DNA from: DATFVJ01 sp963826515
Lineage (GTDB): Bacteria > Actinomycetota > Actinomycetes > Streptosporangiales > Streptosporangiaceae
NCBI GenBank assembly: GCA_963826515.1
Contig: CAWGXI010000012.1
Span: forward strand, 248,001 to 312,000
Length of the DNA: 64,000 nt
Reading direction: 5' to 3'
The translations under genes were made by a program, and so were the position numbers. The notes beneath the pieces were generated by a model. The model worked only from the letters and a program-made list of their open reading frames with translations, did not search any database and had not been told where the DNA came from. How positions within the stretch are numbered: position 1 is the stretch's first letter; each line of letters opens with the position of its first letter. Positions 24,218 through 32,339 of this stretch are shown one piece after another.

Positions 24218-24862
24218 ATGACGCCTTCTGCCGTGCTCTTCGACTTCGACGGCACGATCCTGGATACGGAATCGACCGGGCTGGCAGCCTGGCGCGAAGA
24301 GTATGGCCACCATGGGCTTGAGCTGGTGGAGGACTTGTGGCTGGCCACGATAGGTACCGATGCTGACCGGTACGTCGCTCTCGCCGAACTCGCTGGCCCT
24401 GGCTTCGACGAGGCGCAATGCCGGACCCGCGAACGGGCACGTGAGAGGGAGCTTGTCTCCGCGCTGAGCCTGCGTGAGGGGATCGCCGAGTGCCTCGCGG
24501 AAGTGGTACGGGCCGGGATCCAGCTTGCGATCGTGTCGAGTTCACCGGCCGACTGGGTCCTCCCGCACCTGGACCGGCTGGCACTGCGGGACCGGTTCGA
24601 TGTGGTGGTCACGCGGGAGTCCGCGACACGGGCCAAGCCGCATCCAGACCTCTACCTCGCCGCCCTCGGCCGGCTGCATGTCCCGGCCAATAACGCGGTG
24701 GCAGTCGAGGACTCCCGGCACGGCGTCGCGGCGGCGCTTGCTGCCGGCGTCCGCTGCGTCGCATTCCCGAACCGTGTCACTCGCCGGCAGGACCTGTCAC
24801 ACGCCCACGCGGTAGCTGGCGCGGCGGACCTGTCCTCCTACCTGTTGCCGGCCGCACCGTAG
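24218..24862 (+). CDS. HAD family hydrolase (beta-phosphoglucomutase-like)
   Basis: This 214-residue haloacid dehalogenase-fold phosphatase or phosphomutase has motif I FDFDGTILDTESTGLAAW with Asp nucleophile and general acid, motif II IVSSSPADW, motif III Lys in RAKPHPDLYL, and motif IV VEDSRHGVAAALAAG. A helical cap lies between residues 20 and 85. The ATG at 24218 puts the DxD motif at residue 10, normal for the family. The likely substrates are phosphorylated sugars or 2-phosphoglycolate. No operon partner is evident. Confidence 0.87.
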   Translation: MTPSAVLFDFDGTILDTESTGLAAWREEYGHHGLELVEDLWLATIGTDADRYVALAELAGPGFDEAQCRTRERARERELVSALSLREGIAECLAEVVRAGIQLAIVSSSPADWVLPHLDRLALRDRFDVVVTRESATRAKPHPDLYLAALGRLHVPANNAVAVEDSRHGVAAALAAGVRCVAFPNRVTRRQDLSHAHAVAGAADLSSYLLPAAP

Positions 24863-25050
24863 GGCGAGTGTCAAGGTCAGCGGCCCGCCTGTGTCGTCGG
24901 CTTCCGCGAGCGCGTCCGCGACGCGGACGCCGGTGCCTGCCGTCTCAGCCTCGTAGCTGACGGATGAGAAGTGCGAGTTGCTCGAGCACATGGACGTGAC
25001 GCCGCGCCCCTGATCTGAGGCTGCATTCGCTGGCGGTACCCTGACCTGCC

Positions 25051-25790
25051 ATGACGAGCTGCGACCCGCCTGCGGACATCCTCGCCAGGGCTCGGGAGAT
25101 CGCGGCCAGCGTGCTGTTCCCTGCCACGCTGGCAGTCGATGCGGCCGAGGTAGTGCCTGCCGGGCACCTCAATCTGCTCGCCGACGAGGGTTTCTACGGA
25201 ATCGCCGCGCCACCGGAATTTGGCGGCCCCGAGCTGGATTTCACGGCCGCGTGCGCGATCATGGAAACGTTCGCCTCGGCGTGCCTGTGCACCACGTTCG
25301 TGTGGATGCAACATCACGGGGCCGTGCTGCGCCTGGCTTACGGGCAGGCACCCAAGCTGCGCGAGGACCGGCTGCCTCGCCTGATCACCGGCGAGCGACG
25401 AGCCGGGGTGGTCCTCGGCGGCACCCTGCCGGGGGAACCGCAACTGGTGGCGCGCCCTACCGCCGGCGGCTACGTCTTGACCGGGCAGTCGCCGTGGGTG
25501 ACCGGCTGGAACATGGTGGACGTGCTCGCCGTGGCCGCACGCGACGGCGACACATTGGTCTGGGCCGCTACTGGACGCCGCGGAATCGGGGACGTTGGCG
25601 GTGGAACCACTCCGGATGGTCGCGGTATCCGCGAGCAATACGGTGACCGTCAGGTTCACCGGGCATCCGGTGCCCGCGGACCGGCTGATCGGCACGCAGG
25701 ACTATTCAGCTTGGGTGCGGGCCGACGCCGAGGGGCTGAGAATGAACGGCTCGCTGGCCCTCGGCCTGGCCAGCAGGTGCACACTGCCGA
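25051..25790 (+). pseudogene. Acyl-CoA dehydrogenase, frameshifted and truncated
   Basis: The N-terminal two-thirds of an acyl-CoA dehydrogenase are readable from the ATG at 25051: LLADEGFYGIAAPPEFGGPE, ACAIMETFASACLCTTFVW and GGYVLTGQSPWVTGWNMVD. Near 25568 the frame shifts, and the other frame carries AVEPLRMVAVSASNTVTVRF, VPADRLIGTQDYSAWVRAD and MNGSLALGLASRC. Homology then ends abruptly at about 25780, without the C-terminal helical domain that holds the catalytic Glu. The next sequence belongs to a different, opposite-strand remnant. It is dead. Confidence 0.8.
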
Positions 25791-25794
25791 CGAC

Positions 25795-26420
25795 CGGCGG
25801 CCTACTTCGGCCGTCCGCGCGCGGGGCGGGAAGTCAACCTCGCGCATCCGGTCTATCGCGTCGAGGAACTCCTCGTAGCTCAGGCTTATCCCGCCGCCCG
25901 GGTCGGGCTCGTCGGGCAGTGGGGTGCCCATCGCCCGCGCGACCTGGTTGAAGCACGAGAACCCGGCACGCAGGCACAGGCGGGCACGGTCGGCGCGGAT
26001 TCCGGGGAGAGCGCGAGCAGAAGCGCGGCGGAGTCAAGCACGGCCAGCAGGGCGATCACCCAGGACGACAGCGGCCTGGGTGATCGGAATCGCACCAGCG
26101 GGAGGTAGGTGGTGTGGCTTTCTATGACGTCCGAGGCCCAGCGTTCCCACTGTGCGTAGAGGTCGGCAGCGTATCTATGGCCAATACGCCGGACCCCAGT
26201 GCGTAGTGGGTGCGCGCCAGCAGTTCCGGGCCCCATGATGGGACGCCGGCCCGCGCGTTCAGCAGCGCGACCTCGGTTTCCCTCCGGTTGAATTCAGAGT
26301 AGAGGGTGGGCAGGTAGGCGATCTGCAGGGTGATCGTGACGATGCCGGTTAGCGCCGCGAGATCGAGGATTGCCCGCTCCGGCGCCCCGCGCGCCGCGGT
26401 GGATCCGATCTCTCACACCG
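25795..26420 (-). pseudogene. Actinobacterial membrane protein (two-TM channel-like) remnant
   Basis: Reading leftward, one frame gives TLQIAYLPTLYSEFNRRETE and LNARAGVPSWGPELLARTHY. A second gives LYAQWERWASDVIESHTTYL and RFRSPRPLSSWVIALLAVL, then a third frame gives FSCFNQVARAMGTPLPDEPD and LSYEEFLDAIDRMREVDFP. In order these follow a conserved actinobacterial membrane protein sometimes annotated as ion-channel-like. That identification is from memory of the family and is moderate. At least two frameshifts and loss of both ends are needed. Its left edge meets the acyl-CoA dehydrogenase remnant tail to tail. Confidence 0.6.
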
Positions 26421-26548
26421 CCGGTCCAGCGGTGCTGAAGGGCGGCGCGGGTGGCGCCGCACGTAAGCAGTCGGTTTAGTGAGACATAACGGGTGCCCCG
26501 AGGCGCGCCATCACTTGACGTGACGTGCGGTCAGGTGTGGCTTGGCCT

Positions 26549-26731
26549 TTAGGGCATGTCTCGCAGATCTTTGGCGGCGCGGCAGTGCCGCCCACGACCC
26601 CGGACGGGCGACCGGGGTCGTGGGCGGCACTGTCGTCGTCGCCGATAGCTCCACTATCGGCTTCTCCTCCGCCTTGCCGCTCGCCGCCTGGATCACCGCC
26701 CGCATCCACCAAGATCTACGAGACGCCCTAA
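26549..26731. repeat. MITE-like repeat, copy B, with a 21-bp perfect hairpin
   Basis: The ends are TTAGGGCATGTCTCGCAG and the inverted CGAGACGCCCTAA. It carries an extra arm absent from copies A and F: a perfect 21-bp stem at 26583-26603 and 26612-26632 with an 8-nt loop. It also has the core hairpin CCGATAGCTCCACTATCGG at 26642-26660. The flanking stretches 26421-26548 and 26732-26833 hold nothing recognisable. Confidence 0.85.
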
Positions 26732-26833
26732 CACCGCGGCCCCGCCTGCACGTACTGTGGCGGCACGAGAATGATCTGGCAGTGACCCGGGCGGCACCAC
26801 AGCGGCATGCCGCTCGCCGAGGAGTGAGCCACC

Positions 26834-27808
26834 ATGCGAAGCGGCCTGATCAGCCACCCGGACAAGGTGCTGTTCCCGGAGCGCGGCGAGACGAAGGGTG
26901 ACCTTGCCGAGCATTATCTGCGGGTCGCGGAGCCGCTGATGCGCACGATGGGCGGACGGCCCGTGCTGCTCCAGCGTTTCCCTGAAGGCGCGGCTGGGCC
27001 CTCCTTCTTCCAGAAGCGGGTGCCCAAGAACGTCCCGGGCTGGCTGCAGACCACCACGGTATCGACCCCCAACGGCACCACATCACAGGCGCTGGTGGCC
27101 GCCGACCTGGACCACGTGCTGTGGGCGGTGAACCTGGGATGCCTGGGCTTCCACGTCTGGCCCTATCTGGCCGATGACCCCGGCCATGCCGACGAACTGC
27201 GGATCGACCTTGACCCGACCCCCGGCGTAGATTTCAGCCACATCCGCCAGACGGCCCACGAGTTGCGGTTGCTGCTCGCCGAGCTAGGTATCACCGGCTA
27301 CCCCAAGACGACAGGAAACCGCGGTCTGCACGTGTACGTCAGGCTCCAGCCACGCTGGGACTCGTATCAAGTGCGCAGCGCCGCCGTGGCGGCCGCACGC
27401 GAGCTTGAACGCCGCAGGCCGGACCTCATTACCGCCGCGTGGTGGAAGGAGGAGCGCGGCCGCCGGGTGTTCGTCGACTACAACCAGAACGCGCCACATA
27501 AGACGGTCTTCGGCGCGTGGTCGGTCCGTGCGCGCCCCGGCGCGCAGGTCTCGGCCCCTATCGCGTGGGCGGAGATCGATGAGATTCATCCGGACCAGTT
27601 CACGATCGCGTCGATGGCCGCCCGCCTCGGCTCGGCCGGCGACCCGTGGCTCGGCATGAACGAGGACCCGCAGTCGCTTGAGCCGTTGCTGGGGATGCAC
27701 GCGCGGGACCGGGCGAAAGGGTTGCTTGACGCGCCCTGGCCGCCCGTCTATCCGAAACAACCGGACGAGCCGCCCCGGGTGGCCCCAAGCCGCGCGAAGA
27801 AGTCCTGA
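26834..27808 (+). CDS. LigD-type DNA polymerase/primase domain protein
   Basis: This 324-residue stand-alone archaeo-eukaryotic primase-type polymerase is of the family that forms the polymerase module of bacterial LigD. Motifs include LISHPDKVLFPERGETKGDL, RPVLLQRFPEG, FFQKRVPKNVPGWL, and the metal-binding DELRIDLDPTPGVDF with two Asp residues. The KTTGNRGLHVYV nucleotide site and the second metal region VFVDYNQNAPHKT follow. In non-homologous end joining such proteins add ribonucleotides at breaks. No Ku or ligase gene is in the window, so its partner is unknown. The ATG at 26834 gives the usual N-terminus. Confidence 0.88.
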   Translation: MRSGLISHPDKVLFPERGETKGDLAEHYLRVAEPLMRTMGGRPVLLQRFPEGAAGPSFFQKRVPKNVPGWLQTTTVSTPNGTTSQALVAADLDHVLWAVNLGCLGFHVWPYLADDPGHADELRIDLDPTPGVDFSHIRQTAHELRLLLAELGITGYPKTTGNRGLHVYVRLQPRWDSYQVRSAAVAAARELERRRPDLITAAWWKEERGRRVFVDYNQNAPHKTVFGAWSVRARPGAQVSAPIAWAEIDEIHPDQFTIASMAARLGSAGDPWLGMNEDPQSLEPLLGMHARDRAKGLLDAPWPPVYPKQPDEPPRVAPSRAKKS

Positions 27809-27820
27809 CGGCTCGCCAAT

Positions 27821-28446
27821 TTGCGGACCGATCCGTGGATGACTGGCAAACCCGCAGTTTCTGCCCTCGCCCGGGGCCTGCGGTTTGCTGCCGAACGCCG
27901 CGGGGTGCGCATCGTGGAGCAGACGCCGGTAGCTGACGTGGCCGAGGTGCGGGGCCCAGCCGGCCGCAGGGTCGAGGTGCGCACGCCATTCGGGACGACG
28001 GTGCACCCCGGCCGGGCCCTGGTCGCGACGAACGCGTATGCCACGCCATCCCCGCGCTCCGCCGGTTCATCTTCACCATCTACGCCTGCATCATCCTTGC
28101 CGAGCCCCGCGCGCACGGGCAGTGGGAGCGCGCGGGATGGGAGCGGCGCATGGGGAAGGTCAGCGATGTGGCCGTCGACCGGGGGTGGGCGGGCCCAGTC
28201 TGCGGCACCATCAATTGCTTTGCCTCGGTCGGTTTCCTTGGCCGCTCCGAGCGCCTCGCCAACGCGCTTGGATACGCCGGCCATGGTGTGGGCCCGTCAC
28301 ATCTGGTGGGCAGGATCGTGAGCGACTTGCTGCTCAGCACGCACGGCGAGCTGATGGACCTGCCAATGGTGAGCAAGCGCGCCAGCCCGCCGGGCCGTTC
28401 CGGACGCGCCGGGCCGCGGCGTCCAGCGGCAGCTGCGTGCGGGTAG
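27821..28446 (+). pseudogene. FAD-dependent (DAO family) oxidoreductase remnant
   Basis: The fragment starts with ALARGLRFAAERRGVRIVEQ and GRALVATNAYA, the middle of a DAO-type flavoprotein. Near 28038 it shifts frame to HAIPALRRFIFTIYACIILA, then VAVDRGWAGPVCGTINCFAS, ALGYAGHGVGPSHLVGRIVS and a C-terminal LMDLPMVSKRA. The N-terminal FAD-binding third is missing and the central part is shortened. It lies just upstream of the amidase gene. Confidence 0.7.
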
Positions 28447-28455
28447 CGTGCGGGT

Positions 28456-29880
28456 GTGATCGAGACGACGTGGCTGGACGCAACCGCGCAGGCCGAGCTT
28501 GTTCGTCGTGGCGAGGTGAGCGCGACGGATCTGGTGGCGGCGGCCATCGGCCGGATTGCGGCGGTCAACCCCCGGCTTGATGCCGTGATCCGGACCCGGT
28601 TCGACCGTGCACGGACCGAATCTGCAGGTGAGCTGCCCGACGGGCCGTTTCGTGGGGTGCCGATCCTTTTCAAGGATCTGGGCTGCCCGGTCGCGGGCGA
28701 GGTGACGGCGTTCGGCGTCGGGCCGATGCGTGATCTGGCCTGGCCGGTGACGTCCTACCTCGCGCAGGCGTTCCTCGCGGCTGGTTTTGTCCCGCTCGGC
28801 CGCACGAACGTGCCGGAGCTTGGCACCGCGGTGACCACAGAGGCCCGGAGCTTCCCCGCGGCGCGCAACCCGTGGGATCCCGGTCGCTCTGCCGGCGGCT
28901 CGTCTGGCGGGTCGGCGGTGGCTGTGGCCAGTGGCATGGTGCCGGTTGCCCACGGCAACGACGGCGGCGGGTCTATCCGCATCCCGGCCAGTGAGTGTGG
29001 GCTGGTCGGGCTCAAGCCGACGCGTGGAAGGATCAGCCAGGGCCCGCTGGTGGGGGAGGCTTGGGCCGGCGGCACGATCGACGGCGTGGTCACACGCACC
29101 GTGCGTGACGCGGCTGGCGTGCTCGACGTGATCAGCGCCCAGATGCCGGGTGAGCCGTACTATCCGCCGCCACTTCGCCGCCCGCTGCGCGACGAGGTCG
29201 GCGCCGACCCGGGCCGGCTCCGGGTCGGGGTGCTTGACCGGCCGGGTGGCGAAGGCTATCTCGACGATCCGCAGTGCCGCGCCGCGGTGGCCGGCACCGC
29301 ACGGCTGCTCGGGTCACTTGGCCACCACGTCGATGAGTCCGCACCCGCGGCGATGTTCGAGCAGGCGTTCGTCCGGCACTTTGGCGTCATCATCGCCGCC
29401 GACACCGAGGCGACGTTCCAGGCGTTCGAGAGGCTGCTCGGCCGCCCGATCGGCGAGGACGAGATAGAGCCGCGCAACGCCGGCTACCGCAGGGCTGGTA
29501 CAGCACTGGCCGCGGTGGCGTATCTGCGGAGCCGGGCATGGATCGCGATGTGGGCGCGTCGGATGGCGCGCTGGTGGGACGACCACGACCTGCTGGTGAC
29601 GCCAACTCTGGGCGCGCCGCCGCCCGAGCTGGGCTGGTTCACCGCGGCGGGGCCGCAGCACGAAGGGAGGCGGATCGTCAGCTTCATCCCTTACACATCA
29701 CAGTTCAACATGACGGGCCAGCCAGCCGTGAGCCTGCCGATGCACTGGACGCCTGGTGGCCTGCCTGTCGGTGTGCAGCTCGTAGCGGCCTACGGGAGGG
29801 AAGACGTCCTGGTCCAGGTGGCCAGCCAGCTGGAGCAAGCCGCGTCATGGGCGCAGCGGCGTCCGCTGGTGCACGCGTAG
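28456..29880 (+). CDS. Amidase signature family enzyme
   Basis: This 474-residue amidase has the Ser-cisSer-Lys triad: Lys in VPILFKDLGCPV, the Gly/Ser-rich signature RSAGGSSGGSAVAVASGM, and the nucleophile Ser in NDGGGSIRIPASECGLVGLK. The later PYTSQFNMTGQPAVSLPMHW and GGLPVGVQLVAAYGRED match the C-terminal consensus. It would hydrolyse an amide to acid plus ammonia in the cytoplasm. The substrate is not deducible (6-aminohexanoate-cyclic-dimer and aryl-amide hydrolases share this form). The GTG at 28456 starts the protein, with no overlap with neighbours. The gene beyond it is convergent. Confidence 0.9.
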   Translation: MIETTWLDATAQAELVRRGEVSATDLVAAAIGRIAAVNPRLDAVIRTRFDRARTESAGELPDGPFRGVPILFKDLGCPVAGEVTAFGVGPMRDLAWPVTSYLAQAFLAAGFVPLGRTNVPELGTAVTTEARSFPAARNPWDPGRSAGGSSGGSAVAVASGMVPVAHGNDGGGSIRIPASECGLVGLKPTRGRISQGPLVGEAWAGGTIDGVVTRTVRDAAGVLDVISAQMPGEPYYPPPLRRPLRDEVGADPGRLRVGVLDRPGGEGYLDDPQCRAAVAGTARLLGSLGHHVDESAPAAMFEQAFVRHFGVIIAADTEATFQAFERLLGRPIGEDEIEPRNAGYRRAGTALAAVAYLRSRAWIAMWARRMARWWDDHDLLVTPTLGAPPPELGWFTAAGPQHEGRRIVSFIPYTSQFNMTGQPAVSLPMHWTPGGLPVGVQLVAAYGREDVLVQVASQLEQAASWAQRRPLVHA

Positions 29881-29903
29881 GCAGCCGCGGTGAGCCAGCT
29901 CGA

Positions 29904-31136
29904 TCAGGCGTCCGCCAGGATCTCGCGGGCGGCGCGGGCTCCCGAGGCAAGCGCGCCCTGAACCGAGCCGGTTGCCCGGTGATCACCGCAGACGTAGCGG
30001 CGCGGGCCCACGCGGCAGCGGCGGCTGAGCGACTGCGGGGGAACCATGGCCGGAAGCGCGCCCTCGACGGTGTACGTCGCGAGATGCTCCCAGCCAGCCG
30101 TCTCCGTCTCGTACAGAGCGGCCAGCCTGCCGCGCACGCCCGGCTCAAGGTCCGTGCTTCCCCCGCCAAGAACCGAGGTGGATACGAGCGCCCTGCCGTC
30201 ACCCGAGTAGCTGCGCGTGACCTCGCTGAGCACGCTGGTGTGCAGAACCTTGCGCTCGGTGTCCACCAGCAGGGTCGGCTCGGCTAGCGGCGAAACCGCC
30301 GCCGCGTGGTAAACGGTGGTGACGGTGCGAGTGGCGGGGACGCTGAGGCCAGGCAGTAGCTCCGCGGCCGCCGCCGGCCCTGTCGCCACGACCACCGCGT
30401 CAGCTCGCATTTCGCTCCCGTCCGGAAGCAGCACGCCGTCGTCGGTGAGGCCGCTGACCGGTGTCCGCGTCCGCACGGTTCCTGGCGGCAGCGCGCCGGC
30501 GAGCTGCTCAGGAACGGCTTGTATGCCGTGCCGCGGCAGGCACAGGGTGCCGCGCAGCATGCTCCGCCAGACCAGGTGGAAAAATCGGCTGGAGGTCTCG
30601 AGCTCGTCCTCAAGGAACACGCCGGCCAGGAACGGCCGGAAGAACCGCTCGATCAGCTCGCTGGAAATGCCCGCACCGGCCAGCGCGGTCATGGTCGCCC
30701 GGTCCTTCGCGTGTTTGATCAGGCGGGCGGGCAGGAGCATGTCCCGGGCGCTTAGCACCCCAAGCGCGGCCAGATCGCGCGCTCCGGCGAGCTGGCCGAG
30801 CAGGACATCGGCCGCCTGGACGGGCCGGCGGGTGGGATCGGCGAACCGCACCCGCCCCTTGCCCGTGTGCAGCAGCATCCCAGGGGTGAACGGGCATAGC
30901 TGCAATGCCCGCAGGTCGAGACGCCGCTGCACCTGCGGGTAGGACGTGTTGAAGACCTGGAAGCCGCGATCGAGCAGAAAGCCTGCCTGCCGGTCCGTCC
31001 GCATCCGGCCGCCGACGGCGTCACCGGCCTCCAGCACGGTCACGGTGGCCCCGGCCGCGGCCAGGTCGGATGCGCAGCCCAGGCCGGCCAGCCCAGCGCC
31101 GACAATGACGGCGCGCGGTCTATTGCTGTCGCGCAT
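29904..31136 (-). CDS. FAD-dependent amine oxidase/protoporphyrinogen oxidase-like protein
   Basis: This 410-residue flavoprotein has an N-terminal dinucleotide fold (AVIVGAGLAGLGCASDLAAA, then VLEAGDAVGGRMRTD with the R-R-type motif). The substrate domain in the middle has a helical FFRPFLAGVFLEDELETSSR block, and the C-terminal FAD contact is RRYVCGDHRATGSVQGALAS. This pattern fits the NAD(P)-binding amine-oxidase/desaturase-like group. The exact reaction (amine, carotenoid or porphyrin) is unknown. The frame is open to an ATG at 31184, but the Met at 31136 gives the standard short lead before the first beta strand. It converges with the amidase gene, with 23 bp between stops. Confidence 0.82.
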   Translation of the reverse strand: MRDSNRPRAVIVGAGLAGLGCASDLAAAGATVTVLEAGDAVGGRMRTDRQAGFLLDRGFQVFNTSYPQVQRRLDLRALQLCPFTPGMLLHTGKGRVRFADPTRRPVQAADVLLGQLAGARDLAALGVLSARDMLLPARLIKHAKDRATMTALAGAGISSELIERFFRPFLAGVFLEDELETSSRFFHLVWRSMLRGTLCLPRHGIQAVPEQLAGALPPGTVRTRTPVSGLTDDGVLLPDGSEMRADAVVVATGPAAAAELLPGLSVPATRTVTTVYHAAAVSPLAEPTLLVDTERKVLHTSVLSEVTRSYSGDGRALVSTSVLGGGSTDLEPGVRGRLAALYETETAGWEHLATYTVEGALPAMVPPQSLSRRCRVGPRRYVCGDHRATGSVQGALASGARAAREILADA

Positions 31137-31292
31137 CGAAATAGCGCATCGCCCCGCTTCACTCGCCTCGACCTGGGCAAGCAATGCCCCTGGCGCGCCC
31201 GGCTGGCCCGTTTCTGCTCGCCTGGGTATACCCTCCGGATCACGCTATCAGCCGCACGACTTGCCTCGCGCGGGGCTGCGCGCCGCGCTATT

Positions 31293-31676
31293 TTGGCGAG
31301 GGTGGATGAAGACCGGGCACGGCGGGTTGCCGATGGGCTGCGTGACCGTGGCATCGACGGGCACCTGGCAAGGGTCGGGGTGTCGCAGTTCGGGGTGCGC
31401 GTGTCGCTGCATGATGGGCGTGAAGCCGAATGGGACACCGACGGTACGGCAGGTCTCGAGGCTCAGGTGATGCAGGATGGGGTACTCGTTGGTTTCGTGC
31501 CGGTAATCGAGGGATCCGAGGACTTCGATGAGCAGCAGGTGATCGACGCCATCGTGCGGACCGATTACGATCAGCCAGTCGCCACCCGGCGTCCGGCCGC
31601 GCCGCCGCCCGCCCCGCCGCTGCCCCGGGAGGGTGGCGTGTTCCGCCGGTTCCTCGACGGCTTCCGATACCGCTAG
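31293..31676 (+). CDS. Conserved hypothetical actinobacterial protein
   Basis: This protein has about 127 residues. It begins with ARVDEDRARRVADGLRDRGI, continues with a beta-rich ARVGVSQFGVRVSLHDGREA and VMQDGVLVGFVPVIEGSEDF, then has a Pro-rich linker (APPPAPPLPREGG) and a C-terminal FRRFLDGFRYR. No known enzymatic motif is present. The start may be TTG 31293 or GTG 31302, and the sequence does not decide. The stop at 31676 lies 5 bp before MITE copy C, so the repeat may supply its transcript end. Confidence 0.5.
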   Translation: MARVDEDRARRVADGLRDRGIDGHLARVGVSQFGVRVSLHDGREAEWDTDGTAGLEAQVMQDGVLVGFVPVIEGSEDFDEQQVIDAIVRTDYDQPVATRRPAAPPPAPPLPREGGVFRRFLDGFRYR

Positions 31677-31681
31677 ACCAC

Positions 31682-31871
31682 TAGAGCGTGTCCCGTAGAT
31701 CGTTGGCGGCGCGGCGTGCCGCAGCGACCCCAGACGAACGGCCGGGGCCGTGGACGGCACTGTCGTCGTCGCCGATAGCTCCACTATCGGCTCCTCGAGA
31801 ACAATCAGGGCCTTGCCGCTCGCCGCCTGGATCACCCCCCGCATCCACCGAGATTGCGGGACACGCCCTAG
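31682..31871. repeat. MITE-like repeat, copy C
   Basis: The ends are CTAGAGCGTGTCCCGTAG and the inverted GGGACACGCCCTAG. The core hairpin CCGATAGCTCCACTATCGG and the CCTTGCCGCTCGCCGCCTGG line match copy B. The longer arm seen in B is present but decayed. It lies 5 bp after the preceding stop. From 31872 to 32022 no gene is seen. Confidence 0.85.
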
Positions 31872-32022
31872 ATCACCGGGCTGTGGGTGCCCGAGCCGTC
31901 GTTGCGTCATGATCCACGGATTTCTCACCAGCACACGGTCTCCCCGGCCGCGGCCGCCGCCGGAGGCTTTTCGCCGACGTGGCCCGGCTCCCGCGGGCGC
32001 TGCGGCGTAGCAAGATGGGTGC

Positions 32023-32337
32023 ATGCTTGTCGTACACGTGCATGTTCGCGTCAGGCCGGAGCGCGTCGAGGACTTCCTGGCCGCCACCGTCGTCAACGCG
32101 CGAGCATCGCTGGCCGAGCCCGGCGTGCTGCGCTTCGATGTCATTGCCGACGACGCCGATCCCACCTACGTGGTCCTGGTGGAGGTCTACCGCGACGCGG
32201 ACGCGTCGGCGGCGCACAAACAGACTCCGCACTATGCGGCCTGGCGGGACAACGTCGCGGAGATGATGGCGCAGCCGCGGGCGTCGACCAAATTCTCCGT
32301 TGTCTTTCCACGCCGCACCAGCGACTGGGAAAGCTGA
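32023..32337 (+). CDS. Antibiotic biosynthesis monooxygenase (ABM) domain protein
   Basis: This 104-residue single-domain ferredoxin-like fold protein starts MLVVHVHVRVRPERVEDFLA. It continues PGVLRFDVIADDADPTYVVL, then VEVYRDADASAAHKQTPHYA and W. The LRF-D, E-V-Y-R and A-A-H-x-x-T-x-H-Y patterns are those of the ABM/LsrG/YgiN family. Members are cofactor-free quinone or polyketide oxygenases or isomerases, acting as dimers in the cytoplasm. It is followed 2 bp later by an iron-type alcohol dehydrogenase, so the two form an operon. A joint role in aromatic or quinone turnover is an inference. Confidence 0.85.
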   Translation: MLVVHVHVRVRPERVEDFLAATVVNARASLAEPGVLRFDVIADDADPTYVVLVEVYRDADASAAHKQTPHYAAWRDNVAEMMAQPRASTKFSVVFPRRTSDWES

Positions 32338-32339
32338 CC

